A DNA stretch of 64,000 nt from Mycobacterium sp. 852013-50091_SCH5140682. GTDB taxonomy: Bacteria; Actinomycetota; Actinomycetes; Mycobacteriales; Mycobacteriaceae. The stretch spans positions 82,010 to 146,009 of the forward strand of contig NZ_LZTB01000044.1 in the NCBI RefSeq assembly GCF_001665685.1, read 5' to 3'. Numbering within the stretch: the stretch's first letter is position 1; each line of letters begins with the position of its first letter. Below, in pieces: positions 17,260-25,364 of the stretch. A program made the translations under genes and the position numbers. A model generated the notes under the pieces. The model was given only the letters and a program-made list of their open reading frames with translations, was not told the origin of the DNA and searched no databases.

Positions 17260-18744
17260 TTAGGTGACGGCTACCTGGTCGCGGTCGTCGTCCTGGGGGT
17301 CACCGGTTTGGCCGCCCAGTCGGCGGTAGATGTCCGGGCGGGCTTTCTTCCAGTGCAGCGCGAGGACGAACCCGACTACGCCGGTGCCGTAGATGAAGAC
17401 CTGCAGGACGGTTCCCAGTACGGTCGAGCCGCCGATGAGCAGGGGGAAGTACCACGCGATGATGGCGACAAACGATGCGAGGCCGACGAATCCCAAACCG
17501 GGGGCGACGAGTGATCGCCACCAGTTCTCGCTGTGCATCGTGCGACGCAGGTAGACGATGACAGCCAGGCTTGTCAGCGTCATGACGATCAGGATGGCGT
17601 AGCAGAAGATGCCAAACATCCAGGAGTAGAACTTCACGGCGTCCAGTCCGGTGAAGGGCAGCACGAGGATCAGGACGATCACGGCCACGGCTGCGGAGGC
17701 GATCGCGGGTGAGCCGTGTTTGGGATGGGCCTTGCCGAGAGCCTTCGGTAGCACTCCGTCGCGAGCGAGGGCGTTGACGTATCGGGCGACCGTGTTGTGT
17801 GGGGCGAGCGTTGCGGCGAACAGACTGGTGACGACGAGGCAGCGCATGATCTTGGCGGCGGTGTCGCCGGCGTAGTACGCCAGTCCGTCGGCGAACATGC
17901 TTGTTCCGTTGGTGGTGGCGACGTCCGCGACGTTGTTTGGCCCGTAGAAGGTGACCAGTGCCCAGGAGGAGAGAACGTAGAACAGGCCGATCAGGATGAT
18001 CGCGAGATAGGTGGCCCGCGGCACAGTGCGTGAGGGGTCTTTGACCTCGGATCTATAGACAGCGGTCGATTCGAAGCCGATGAACGTGGCGGCGGCGAAG
18101 AGGATGGCGATGCCGACCGAGCCCGAGGTGAATGCGGAGGGAGTGAATGAGGTCAGCTGGAATCCGTGGGGGCCGCCGGTAAAAAGCACCGGCAAGTTGA
18201 ACACCATCACGATGATCACTTCAAAGGCCATCAGCACGCTCAGGATGGTTCCGGACAGGTCGACGTTGAAGTGCCCGAGAGCCGCGACGGCGACCCAGAG
18301 AAGTACCGCTGGGATCCACCAGGGCACCGTGTCGCCTTTTACGAACGAACCGACAAGAAGATTGATCGAATCGCCGAAGAAGGCATACATGCCGACCAGG
18401 CAGGTCACGTATCCGAGCAGGGCGAGGAATGCGGCGGCCATGCCGGCCTCGCGACCCAGACCGCCGGTGACATAGGCGTAGAACGCGCCCGTCCGGGGGA
18501 AGACCCTCGCCATTGCGGTGAATCCGGTGGCGAACAGCACGAGTACGACACCGATGAGGGCGTAGATGCAGGGCGCTCCGGCGCCGTTGCCTTCCGAGAT
18601 GACCAGCGGTACCACGCCGGCGATGGCACCAAGGGGCGCCGAGAACGACAGGACTGTGAAGATCAGTTTTGTGGTTCCCATGTGGCCGACGAGTGCGGTG
18701 CCTTTGGGGGCGTTCCCAGAGTCCGCGTCGTGTGTGTCTTCCAT
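17260..18744 (-). CDS. APC-superfamily amino acid/amine permease
   Basis: Integral membrane protein of 494 residues with about 12 hydrophobic segments. The N-terminal TTKLIFTVLSFSAPLGAIAGVVPLVI carries the S-x-P-L-G/A-type unwound helix 1 typical of APC transporters, followed by GFTAMARVFPRTGAFYAYVTGGLGRE and the conserved VYRSEVKDPSRTVPRATYLA loop. ATG at 18744 has GGGAG upstream. It probably imports the amino compound degraded by the operon at 19.4-24.8 kb: it shares the TTTGAAC operator and lies between that operon and its likely TetR regulator. Confidence 0.87.
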   Translation of the reverse strand: MEDTHDADSGNAPKGTALVGHMGTTKLIFTVLSFSAPLGAIAGVVPLVISEGNGAGAPCIYALIGVVLVLFATGFTAMARVFPRTGAFYAYVTGGLGREAGMAAAFLALLGYVTCLVGMYAFFGDSINLLVGSFVKGDTVPWWIPAVLLWVAVAALGHFNVDLSGTILSVLMAFEVIIVMVFNLPVLFTGGPHGFQLTSFTPSAFTSGSVGIAILFAAATFIGFESTAVYRSEVKDPSRTVPRATYLAIILIGLFYVLSSWALVTFYGPNNVADVATTNGTSMFADGLAYYAGDTAAKIMRCLVVTSLFAATLAPHNTVARYVNALARDGVLPKALGKAHPKHGSPAIASAAVAVIVLILVLPFTGLDAVKFYSWMFGIFCYAILIVMTLTSLAVIVYLRRTMHSENWWRSLVAPGLGFVGLASFVAIIAWYFPLLIGGSTVLGTVLQVFIYGTGVVGFVLALHWKKARPDIYRRLGGQTGDPQDDDRDQVAVT

Positions 18745-18951
18745 TGTGTCTCCCAATAGTGTGGATGAGGTTCCACCCGCGGCTTGGTGTACGTGAAGCG
18801 TGCGGCACGGGCTTGTGCCAGGCCCCTGCCAATGTGTTGGTCGAAGTGACCAAGAAGCCCAAGTGGATGGTCCTTTTGCGGCGCGGCCCTCGGACTGCCG
18901 CGGCGCCGGAATCTCTGTCTCCTTGCGGAACGGTCGATATCGGAACGCTTG

Positions 18952-18982
18952 TTTGAACTTCTGTATTGGAAAAAAGTTCAAA
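18952..18982. promoter_or_regulatory. Operator: inverted repeat TTTGAACTT / AAGTTCAAA
   Basis: Perfect 9-bp arms (18952-18960 and 18974-18982) separated by 13 bp. It includes AAAAAAGTTCAAAT (18970-18983), which is identical to 25260-25273 in the SDR promoter. The site lies just downstream of the predicted permease transcription start, where a bound TetR-type repressor would block elongation. Confidence 0.6.
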
Positions 18983-18996
18983 TTTAGCTAGATCAC

Positions 18997-19025
18997 AATG
19001 TAGCCCCGCATGTGACCTAGGTCAA
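18997..19025 (-). promoter_or_regulatory. Permease promoter
   Basis: On the minus strand TTGACC (19025-19020) is followed after 17 nt by TACATT (19002-18997), a good sigma-A-type pair (-10 TANNNT). The palindrome TGACCTAGGTCA (19013-19024) overlaps the -35 box and could be a second regulator site. Confidence 0.5.
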
Positions 19026-19359
19026 TCCCTGAATGTGACTTTTGTGTTGCTGATTGCTCGCGCTGCCTGCACGCACCATGGTGTGGGACCAGCCGCGGCA
19101 AACTGCTCGTCCGTTGTGTGCGCGGTCCAGGAAACATGCAGTGCTGGTGGCGGTTTCGGTATACGGCGGCCGCAATATGGCCAGAGTGAAACCCGGCACG
19201 ATTGGTACCAAGCGCTGTGGGTGCCGCGCCACGCCTTGGCCACGGCGACCAAATGGGTCAGATTGTCCAGAACGGCGCGTTCGATCATTGGCCCGACCAA
19301 GACCAACACGGAATCTGGCGAAGAACCGATAAGGCATTGATGGATGCGGATGGACGCGC

Positions 19360-20013
19360 TTAACCCTCAGGTGCTGACCAGTAGTAGGCGGTGGTGACGT
19401 CGGCGGCATCGACGTAGCCCAAGCCGAGTGTGTCCGCTATGCGCCTCCCCTCGGGAGGAGAGGCGAGATCACAAGGCGAATCCACCGAAATGAGCGTGGT
19501 GAACGCTGCCGCTGTGGCGGCGCCGGTCGCCACTTCTTCCAGCATCAGCACGATTTGAGCGTCGGCAGGTACAGACCCGACGATGATGTCGGCCGCGACC
19601 GGAATCACATGGCCCGGTCGGCGGAATGATTGGGCGGTGCTGTCTTGTGCGGCGAGGCGGCGAATGGTCTCGGTGCGGTCATGAGCGGAGATCCCGGTTC
19701 CGATCCGGCTCGCCGCATCGACAGCGACATAGCTGTTGGGGCACAACGATTTCGGATCGGACGGCATCCGGGGAACCTGCAGGTCCCGTAAGCGTTGACT
19801 GGTCATGGCCACAAAGATCAGGCCGGCGCCGTGGGTGACGAGCGCAGTCGTTGCCGTCGCAGCGGCCGTCGCGCCGTTGAGCGCGAGCAAACTGCGCGTC
19901 CGGTGCCCCACGATCACAGGTTCTCCGAGGCGGTACCGGGTAAGGGTGGCTTGTAGGTCGGCTGAGGGTGACATCGCGGTCCTGGTGATGTATTCGTCGA
20001 CGGTGACGGACAT
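19360..20013 (-). CDS. RibB-like (DHBP synthase-fold) protein lacking catalytic residues
   Basis: Protein of 217 residues similar along its length to 3,4-dihydroxy-2-butanone 4-phosphate synthase. GAGLIFVAMTSQRLRDLQVPRM (62-83), TGISAHDRTETIRRL (106-120) and FRRPGHVIPVAA (130-141) match family blocks. The acidic cluster of true RibB (D-R-E-N-E-G-D) is replaced by residues 37-45 HRTRSLLAL without any Glu or Asp, and the later G-G-H-T-E-A motif is replaced by SVPADAQ (147-153). It therefore should not make DHBP and may have a new activity or a binding role. It starts 24 nt after the aminotransferase gene, in the same operon as a flavin monooxygenase and reductase. Confidence 0.72.
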   Translation of the reverse strand: MSVTVDEYITRTAMSPSADLQATLTRYRLGEPVIVGHRTRSLLALNGATAAATATTALVTHGAGLIFVAMTSQRLRDLQVPRMPSDPKSLCPNSYVAVDAASRIGTGISAHDRTETIRRLAAQDSTAQSFRRPGHVIPVAADIIVGSVPADAQIVLMLEEVATGAATAAAFTTLISVDSPCDLASPPEGRRIADTLGLGYVDAADVTTAYYWSAPEG

Positions 20014-20037
20014 GGGAGGGCCTCCCGGGGTGGTCGT

Positions 20038-21375
20038 TCAGAGGGATTGGGCAGCCGCGGCGAACTCGGTCAGGAACCGGTCGGCGTCGGTGTCGTCGAA
20101 CACCAGCGGCGGACGGATCTTGAGCACATGGCCGTGCATACCACTGGCAGAGATAAGGATTCGGCGTCTGCGCAGATCGTTGACGAGGTCGGCGGCCTTG
20201 TCCGGGTCGGGTGATCCATCCGAGCGCACGATGTCGACACCGATGAACATTCCTACGCCCCGGATCTCGCCGATCGCCGGCTGATCGGAGGCGATCGTGG
20301 CGATCGTGTCGCGCATACGTGTCCCGACCGTATGCGCCCGCGAGAGCAGTTGTTCGTCTCGAATCACGTCGAGGACGGCCTGCGCCGCGGCAATCGATGC
20401 CGTGTTGCCACCGAAAGTGTTGAAGTAGCGGACCGTACGATCGAATTCTTCGGTGATCTCGGGCCGGAATACCGCCGCGGCGATGGGCACGCCGTTGCCC
20501 ATCGGTTTACCGATGGTGACGATGTCGGGAACGATGTGGTGGCGCTGAAAACCCCACCAGGCTTCTCCGGTACGACAGAACCCCGGCTGCACTTCGTCGG
20601 CAATGTAGAGGCCTCCGGCCCGGTGCACCTCTTCGATCACAGGCTGGAGGAAACCGGCGGGGTCGGTGAACACCCCATCGCTGGAGAAGATGCTGTCAGC
20701 GACAAAGGCGGCCAGCCCATAACCGTGACGCTGGAGATCGGCAATGGCCGTCGCCACGCGAGCGCGCATCGCCGACGCGATATCACCGCCATCGGCATGC
20801 TGACGATCTGGCGCTTCGATCACTCGGACGTGTTTGCCCAGCGGTGTCCCCGGGCCCAGTGACGGTGACATAGCGGCGACGGCCGCGGTCAGCCCGTGAT
20901 AGGCGTTCTCGGTGACGATGATTCCTTCGTTCCCGGTGACGAAGGTCGCCAGGCGAAGTGCCAGATCATTGGCTTCGGATCCCGTGCAGGTGAGGGTGAT
21001 TCGGCTGAGTTCGGCCGGGAAGGTTGCCGTGAGCCGCTCGCTGTAGTCGATTACGAGATCTTGGATGTAGCGGGTATTGGTGCTGATCGTTTGCATCTGG
21101 CGGTGAACGGCTTCGACGACGTGCGGGTGACAGTGTCCGACGCTGGGCACGTTGTTGTACACATCCAGAAAATCGTTGCCGTCAGCATCGAACAGATGTG
21201 TTCCGCTGGCCCGGACGAACTCCAGCGGTTCGCGATAGAACAGTCGGTACCCAGGACCGAAAACCTTCGCTCGGCGGGCGAACTGGGACCTCACCTCGGG
21301 ACTGAGTCCGGAGAGGTCTATGGGGTCGAAACCGTTGATCATGGGAGCGCGGGTTCCGGCTGCAGATGGGCTCAT
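20038..21375 (-). CDS. Class III aminotransferase-fold, amino-alcohol phosphate phospho-lyase-like
   Basis: PLP enzyme of 445 residues. Key motifs: TGSEANDLALRLA (131-143), DEVQPGFCRTGEAWWGFQ (260-277) with the PLP-contacting Asp260, and PDIVTIGKPMGNG with Schiff-base Lys290, then YFNTFGG and GEIRGVGMFIGVDI. DEVQ-G-R-G-W-FQ and YFNTFGG are characteristic of the AGXT2L group (ethanolamine-phosphate and 5-phosphohydroxylysine phospho-lyases), which eliminate phosphate and ammonia rather than transaminate. The kinase gene 26 nt upstream resembles hydroxylysine kinase, the partner needed to make such substrates. A conventional omega-transaminase remains possible. Confidence 0.85.
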   Translation of the reverse strand: MSPSAAGTRAPMINGFDPIDLSGLSPEVRSQFARRAKVFGPGYRLFYREPLEFVRASGTHLFDADGNDFLDVYNNVPSVGHCHPHVVEAVHRQMQTISTNTRYIQDLVIDYSERLTATFPAELSRITLTCTGSEANDLALRLATFVTGNEGIIVTENAYHGLTAAVAAMSPSLGPGTPLGKHVRVIEAPDRQHADGGDIASAMRARVATAIADLQRHGYGLAAFVADSIFSSDGVFTDPAGFLQPVIEEVHRAGGLYIADEVQPGFCRTGEAWWGFQRHHIVPDIVTIGKPMGNGVPIAAAVFRPEITEEFDRTVRYFNTFGGNTASIAAAQAVLDVIRDEQLLSRAHTVGTRMRDTIATIASDQPAIGEIRGVGMFIGVDIVRSDGSPDPDKAADLVNDLRRRRILISASGMHGHVLKIRPPLVFDDTDADRFLTEFAAAAQSL

Positions 21376-21401
21376 CGTCTGTGTTCCTTCGGGCAGAGTT
21401 T

Positions 21402-22487
21402 TCAGAAGCGTGATGGTGGCGCCTGCAGGCGTGCGGCGACCTCATCCGGTGACACCGCCGCCGCGGCGGCAAGGTTTTCCCAATCAGAGCTGGCGTGACT
21501 CATCAGATACTCGTGGCGTTCGGGATTCTGGTGGGCACGCCACCCAGCGATAAGGGCTCGCATCAGCAGGCGAGCCAAGACGGTGTGCGGCAGTAGCGAC
21601 ATTTCGTTCGATGACAGAGTCCGTACTCGCTGATATCCGGAAAGGACAGCCGCGGCACGGTCCCAGGGATCGGGTAGCTCAGCGCTGAGTTGGTTTGCCA
21701 TCGCCACGCTGACATCGAAGATGGTGGCAGAGCGGACCGCGTCGCCGAAATCCAGGATGCCCGTCACATAACGCGGATCGCTCGGGGAGACCACGACGTT
21801 GAACGGGCTGAAGTCTCCGTGAATCACCTGGGTGTCGAGGGCGGCCACGACCGGTGTCACGGTCTCGTTGTAACCCGCGATTACCCGATCGGTGACATCG
21901 AGGTGGCTTGGATCGGTGGTGTAGGCGCGCAAGGGGCCGAGACGGTGGAAGTGGGCCAGATCCCACAGGACAAGCCGTGTGTCGGCGCCATGGGTGAAGT
22001 CTTTGAGTGCCAACGATAGTCGGGCGAGCATGCCGCCCACGTTCTGCAACTGTTCGTGAGATGGGTCGGCGTGGCTCAGCGTTGTCCCTGGAATGAACTG
22101 CAGGACACGCAAGATCCTGGGGTACTTGCCGGTTGTCGCATCGATGGTGTGGTGTCCGCATCCGTCGAGTGTCGGGATCACCTGCTGGACGGGCAGATCC
22201 GGTGCCACAGTGCTGACGTGGCGGATCGCGGCGGTCTGTAGCGCAACGATGTCGGGATCTTCACCGTCGGGGGAGACTTTCACCAGATAGGTCCCGGCGG
22301 CTGTGGTCAGCCGGAAGGTGTCGTCCTTCTCCGTCGCGATGCGTGACAATGTCCCCGAGAGACCGTAGCGACTGTCGATAAGCGACCTGACCACTTCAAC
22401 GTCGCTAGGTGTGCCGGTGGAGGCGAGGCCGCTCTCGGCGACGAGACGGTCGAAGAAATCGGTCGGTGTGTGTGCGTTCGCTGTCAC
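21402..22487 (-). CDS. Hydroxylysine-kinase-like APH-family kinase
   Basis: Aminoglycoside-phosphotransferase-fold kinase of about 361 residues. YLVKVSP carries the ATP-binding Lys, VIHGDFSPFN the catalytic loop Asp, and ILDFGDAV the metal-binding DFG-like Asp. RVLQFIPGTTL and LVLWDLAHF resemble hydroxylysine kinase (HYKK/AGPHD1), whose product is cleaved by an AGXT2L-type phospho-lyase, matching the next gene. A GTG at 22487 with GAGG 8 nt upstream is taken as start; the reading frame is open further upstream to 22574 without a convincing ribosome site. The probable substrate is an amino alcohol or hydroxy-amino acid made by the monooxygenase. Confidence 0.82.
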   Translation of the reverse strand: MTANAHTPTDFFDRLVAESGLASTGTPSDVEVVRSLIDSRYGLSGTLSRIATEKDDTFRLTTAAGTYLVKVSPDGEDPDIVALQTAAIRHVSTVAPDLPVQQVIPTLDGCGHHTIDATTGKYPRILRVLQFIPGTTLSHADPSHEQLQNVGGMLARLSLALKDFTHGADTRLVLWDLAHFHRLGPLRAYTTDPSHLDVTDRVIAGYNETVTPVVAALDTQVIHGDFSPFNVVVSPSDPRYVTGILDFGDAVRSATIFDVSVAMANQLSAELPDPWDRAAAVLSGYQRVRTLSSNEMSLLPHTVLARLLMRALIAGWRAHQNPERHEYLMSHASSDWENLAAAAAVSPDEVAARLQAPPSRF

Positions 22488-22698
22488 TTCGATGCCTCGT
22501 GTCGTCGCTGTGGGTCGTGAGTTCGGCATTCGTTGAATGCTGATAGTCGCCATACGTGAATCTCGGACTGTCACAGGTGCGGTGGCGTAGGGAAGGAGAA
22601 GCCGTCTTCGGGATTGTCGGTCGGCGGTCGCGCACCGCGATGGCCGATGCCGACGATTCGACGGGAGATGAACGATGTGATTGGTCAGCTGGACCGGA

Positions 22699-22735
22699 CT
22701 GGATCGTCAACCACAGCGTGCGGTTGACGATCCAG
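22699..22735. terminator. 14-bp perfect stem-loop between cupin and kinase genes
   Basis: CTGGATCGTCAACC (22699-22712) pairs perfectly with 22722-22735 around a 9-nt loop. No T-run follows on either side. Lying inside a co-oriented gene series, it could attenuate the kinase/aminotransferase part or protect an mRNA 3' end after the cupin gene. Confidence 0.5.
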
Positions 22736-22760
22736 ACTGGACCCTTGCCGACGACCTCAG

Positions 22761-23089
22761 TTACTGGTTGATGACGAATACCTTGCGCAGCGTCTCGTGG
22801 ACCGTCCAGGTGGCGACCTCGCCCGCGTCGACGAACACAAGGTCTCCGGCACTCACGTCGATGCTGTCGCCGTTCTCCCCGGATACCGTTGCCTTGCCGC
22901 TGAGTACGTAGACGGTCTCCTGGCCCGGCAGGTTGCCGTGTGTGCCCGGCTCGGCCTGCCACACCCCGTGGAACTGGTCGCCGTCGGGGCTGGTGTAGAG
23001 ACGGTTCGAGGCTGTCGGAGCGTCACTGTCCTCGCGCGTGGCGGACCGAGATCGATCGTGAGTGGGTTGAACTTGCGGATCGTGGCCAT
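22761..23089 (-). pseudogene. Cupin (DUF861-type) gene with a frameshift
   Basis: The ATG at 23089 begins MATIRKFNPLTIDLGP, and the rest of a small cupin continues in another frame as REDSDAPTASNRLY, then FHGVWQAEPGTHGN, ETVYVLSGKATVSG, GDLVFVDAGEVATWTV and KVFVIN. The two frames meet at CGCGCG (23033-23038); removing one CG pair restores a continuous protein of about 108 residues. The second half keeps the cupin Gly and Glu positions. Either the gene is broken in this strain or the base call is wrong. It lies 42 nt from the monooxygenase stop, inside the operon. Confidence 0.75.
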
Positions 23090-23130
23090 ATCTTCCTTCT
23101 CTTGTTGCTGATTGGCCCGGTGTGGACGGG

Positions 23131-24219
23131 TCAGTTGGCAGTGAGGTGTTGCAGAGCGGGGCGGACCTTGGTGCCGATGAGTTCGAAGCTTCGGCGGTAG
23201 GCGTCGGCGTCGTCGACATATTCGTGTCCGAAAGACACCAAGGTGCCGAAGCCGCCCACCTTCTCGTGGAGGGCTTCGATCTTGCCGATGACGGTGTCAG
23301 GGGAGCCGACGATGAGGAAGTTGTCCACCATCCACTCGATTGACAGGTCTTCAGGTGCAATTGTTCCGCCGGAGATCAGATCGCCGATGTGGAGTTTGTT
23401 GACGAAGGTCGGGATGTTGTACTCGCCCCATACCTTGCCCATCGCCCCGTTGAGGACTCGGTCTCGTGCTTCGTCGTCGGTTTCGGCGACGAAGTAGTCA
23501 CGACAGATGCGCCAGTCGGCGCGGGTGGGATTGTGTCCGGCACCGCGGGCAGCTTCGGCGTAGGTGTCCCAATGGTGGACGAGAACCGACTCATGAACCT
23601 GCTGGCTCATCGGGATGCCACCGCGACGGCCGGCTTCGGCCAGGCTCGGCGAATGCGCCTGCATTCCGGTCACCATCAACGGGATGCCCGGCTTCTGCAA
23701 CGGCTTGAGGTGCGGACCCGCGATCGACTCGTCGTAAGCCGGCATGTCGACGGAGAAGAACTCGCCCTCGATCTTGAACGGGCCTGTGCGCGTCCAGATC
23801 GCCTCGATGATGTCGAGAGCCTCGACCAGCATTCTTGGGTTGTTCTTTCCGGTGCCGAACAGTTGTGCGTCACTCGGGTAGGCGCCGGGGGCCACGCCCG
23901 CGATGTAGCGGCCACCCGTGAGGTGGTCGAGCCACATCATCCGGAACGCCAGGCTGACTGGATTGTGGTACGGCAGCAGGTGTGCCGCGGCACCGAGGGT
24001 GATGCTGGAGGTGATCTGCGAGGCCGCGGCGATCATCTGATCCGGCGCGGGCGACGGCTCGTCGCCGAGCGTGTAGTGCTCGGCGAAGAACGCCTCGTCC
24101 AGACCGTACTGGTCGGCCCACTGGGTGACCTGAAGGTCCCAGTCGATGACCTCCTTGGCGGTACGCTTCCCGGCCGAGTACCCGAGCGCGTAAGGAATGT
24201 TGAAAATGCCGAATCTCAT
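23131..24219 (-). CDS. LLM-class FMNH2-dependent monooxygenase
   Basis: Luciferase-like TIM-barrel protein of 362 residues. MRFGIFNIPYALG, ADQYGLDEAFFAEHYTLGDEP, LGAAAHLLPYHNP and LDHLTGGRYIAGVAPGAYPSD are typical of the bacterial luciferase family; the EH in FFAEHY is common in the alkanal/limonene/amine-oxidising subgroups. Its ATG overlaps the stop of the flavin reductase gene by 4 nt, which marks it as the oxygenase of a two-component system using FMNH2 from that reductase. It would insert oxygen into the imported amino compound ahead of the kinase and phospho-lyase. Confidence 0.88.
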   Translation of the reverse strand: MRFGIFNIPYALGYSAGKRTAKEVIDWDLQVTQWADQYGLDEAFFAEHYTLGDEPSPAPDQMIAAASQITSSITLGAAAHLLPYHNPVSLAFRMMWLDHLTGGRYIAGVAPGAYPSDAQLFGTGKNNPRMLVEALDIIEAIWTRTGPFKIEGEFFSVDMPAYDESIAGPHLKPLQKPGIPLMVTGMQAHSPSLAEAGRRGGIPMSQQVHESVLVHHWDTYAEAARGAGHNPTRADWRICRDYFVAETDDEARDRVLNGAMGKVWGEYNIPTFVNKLHIGDLISGGTIAPEDLSIEWMVDNFLIVGSPDTVIGKIEALHEKVGGFGTLVSFGHEYVDDADAYRRSFELIGTKVRPALQHLTAN

Positions 24220-24770
24220 TGGTGTGATGTCCCTTTCGAATTAGAAGGTCGGCTGTCTGGAGACAACCGGGGAAAGCTCGACCGGTGAAAAACCAGCGGT
24301 GCGACGTGCCCGTGATCGCTGGGAGGCTCCGCGACGGAGGCGGCGAGAACGCGGGCCACCACGATGGTGTGATCGCCTCCGTCGTATTGGGCTTCGGCTT
24401 GGCAGTTGACCCACGCCGACACCCCGGCCAGCAGTGGTCCGCCCAACCGCGGATCATGCTCGCAGTCGACGCCCTCGAACTTGTCAGCGCCGCTGCGGGC
24501 GAACTGGCGGGCCAGCTCCGACTGCCCCTCGGACAGGACGTTCACTACGAACTGGTCACTCTCGGCGATTCGCGGCCAGCTCGTCGACGTCTTGGCGACC
24601 GATAACAGCACCAGGGGCGGATCCAGAGACAGTGATATGAAGGACTGCAGCGTCATACCCACCGGACCCGAAACGGTATGCGCGGTCACAACAATGACAC
24701 CCGTGGGGAAATGCCCCAATACGGACCGGATGGTTTCTGCGGTCACCACGTCGGCGGGTAGAGACTCCAT
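24216..24770 (-). CDS. Flavin reductase (two-component monooxygenase partner)
   Basis: Protein of 184 residues of the flavin-reductase-like (HpaC/DszD) split-barrel family: SVLGHFPTGVIVVTAH, FISLSLDPPLVLLSVAKTSTSWPRI, FVVNVLSEGQSELARQFA and YDGGDHTIVVARVLA are the usual conserved blocks. The ATG at 24770 has AGGAG 6-7 nt upstream. First gene of the operon running to 19360 and translationally coupled (ATGA) to the LLM monooxygenase. Its promoter carries two GAAC-n-TTTTTC repeats of the shared operator. Confidence 0.9.
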   Translation of the reverse strand: MESLPADVVTAETIRSVLGHFPTGVIVVTAHTVSGPVGMTLQSFISLSLDPPLVLLSVAKTSTSWPRIAESDQFVVNVLSEGQSELARQFARSGADKFEGVDCEHDPRLGGPLLAGVSAWVNCQAEAQYDGGDHTIVVARVLAASVAEPPSDHGHVAPLVFHRSSFPRLSPDSRPSNSKGTSHQ

Positions 24771-24803
24771 CGTGACTCCTTTTCGCGCCCATCCATCGCA
24801 AAG

Positions 24804-24834
24804 AAGTTTGAACGCTTTTTCTGAACATTTTTTC
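24804..24834 (-). promoter_or_regulatory. Operator repeats upstream of the flavin reductase operon
   Basis: AAGTTTGAAC (24804-24813) is followed by a second GAAC at 24823; each is continued as GAAC-n2-TTTTTC, giving a 13-nt-spaced direct repeat. The site ends 34-64 nt before the flavin reductase ATG and shares TTTGAAC with three other promoters in the cluster. Confidence 0.55.
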
Positions 24835-25216
24835 AATGTGTGACACACGCTACACACGGCGAGTGCGGCCGTCAACCCCCTTGTTTCGACCGCGTAGACG
24901 CTCCCGGCGTCGTTTCCTGCACGCCACCCATCAGCGTGACCGGATGAATGCGCTGCGGTGCGGATTCGGTCTCAGTTCGACTGTGCCGCAGTGGAATTGC
25001 CTGCTCGCAGCTCGGTCGATGAGATGACCCTCCGCCACTTGGGATGGCTGCCGGGCCGGTGGCGCTTGGCGGCACGTGCGCGACGGCTCGGCGCCGGTCG
25101 TGCCGGGGCGGTGTTGGTCCGATCGGCCGGCGATGGTCGTTCGTGTGTGCGTCGTTGCGGTATGCCCGAAAGATGCTCGCACGCGCGGTCTTTGGGGGAG
25201 TCAAAATGATTCGGTC

Positions 25217-25273
25217 TTGACAGTATGCGCTGTGCGCGCAACGATGACACCGAATTTGTAAAAAAGTTCAAAT
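25217..25273 (+). promoter_or_regulatory. SDR promoter with shared operator
   Basis: A TTGACA box (25217-25222) is followed after 17 nt by AACGAT as a weak -10. AAAAAAGTTCAAAT (25260-25273) lies just downstream of the expected start, the same geometry as at the permease promoter, and matches 18970-18983 exactly over 14 nt. Confidence 0.45.
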
Positions 25274-25364
25274 CAAACGGATGGTCGTGTTCGCACAGTG
25301 CACACGATGACGCCCTTGCTGTGGGCGATGACATCTGACTTCCCATGGGCAAAGGAGAAAAATC

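Larger units (their letters stand above)
18745..19359. other. Long permease leader and promoter region
   Basis: A 615-nt region without a supported gene. It contains the promoter at 18997-19025, the TTTGAAC inverted repeat at 18952-18982 and the palindrome TGACCTAGGTCA (19013-19024) overlapping the -35 element, leaving an untranslated leader of about 245 nt before the permease ATG. The remaining part up to the RibB-like stop codon shows nothing recognisable. Confidence 0.5.
24771..25364. other. Divergent control region of the monooxygenase operon and SDR gene
   Basis: A 594-nt region without a supported gene. The left half carries the AAGTTTGAAC site and GAAC-n-TTTTTC repeats before the flavin reductase, and GTGTGACACAC (24838-24848). 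The right half carries TTGACA (25217-25222) and AAAAAAGTTCAAAT (25260-25273) before the SDR gene. Confidence 0.5.
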
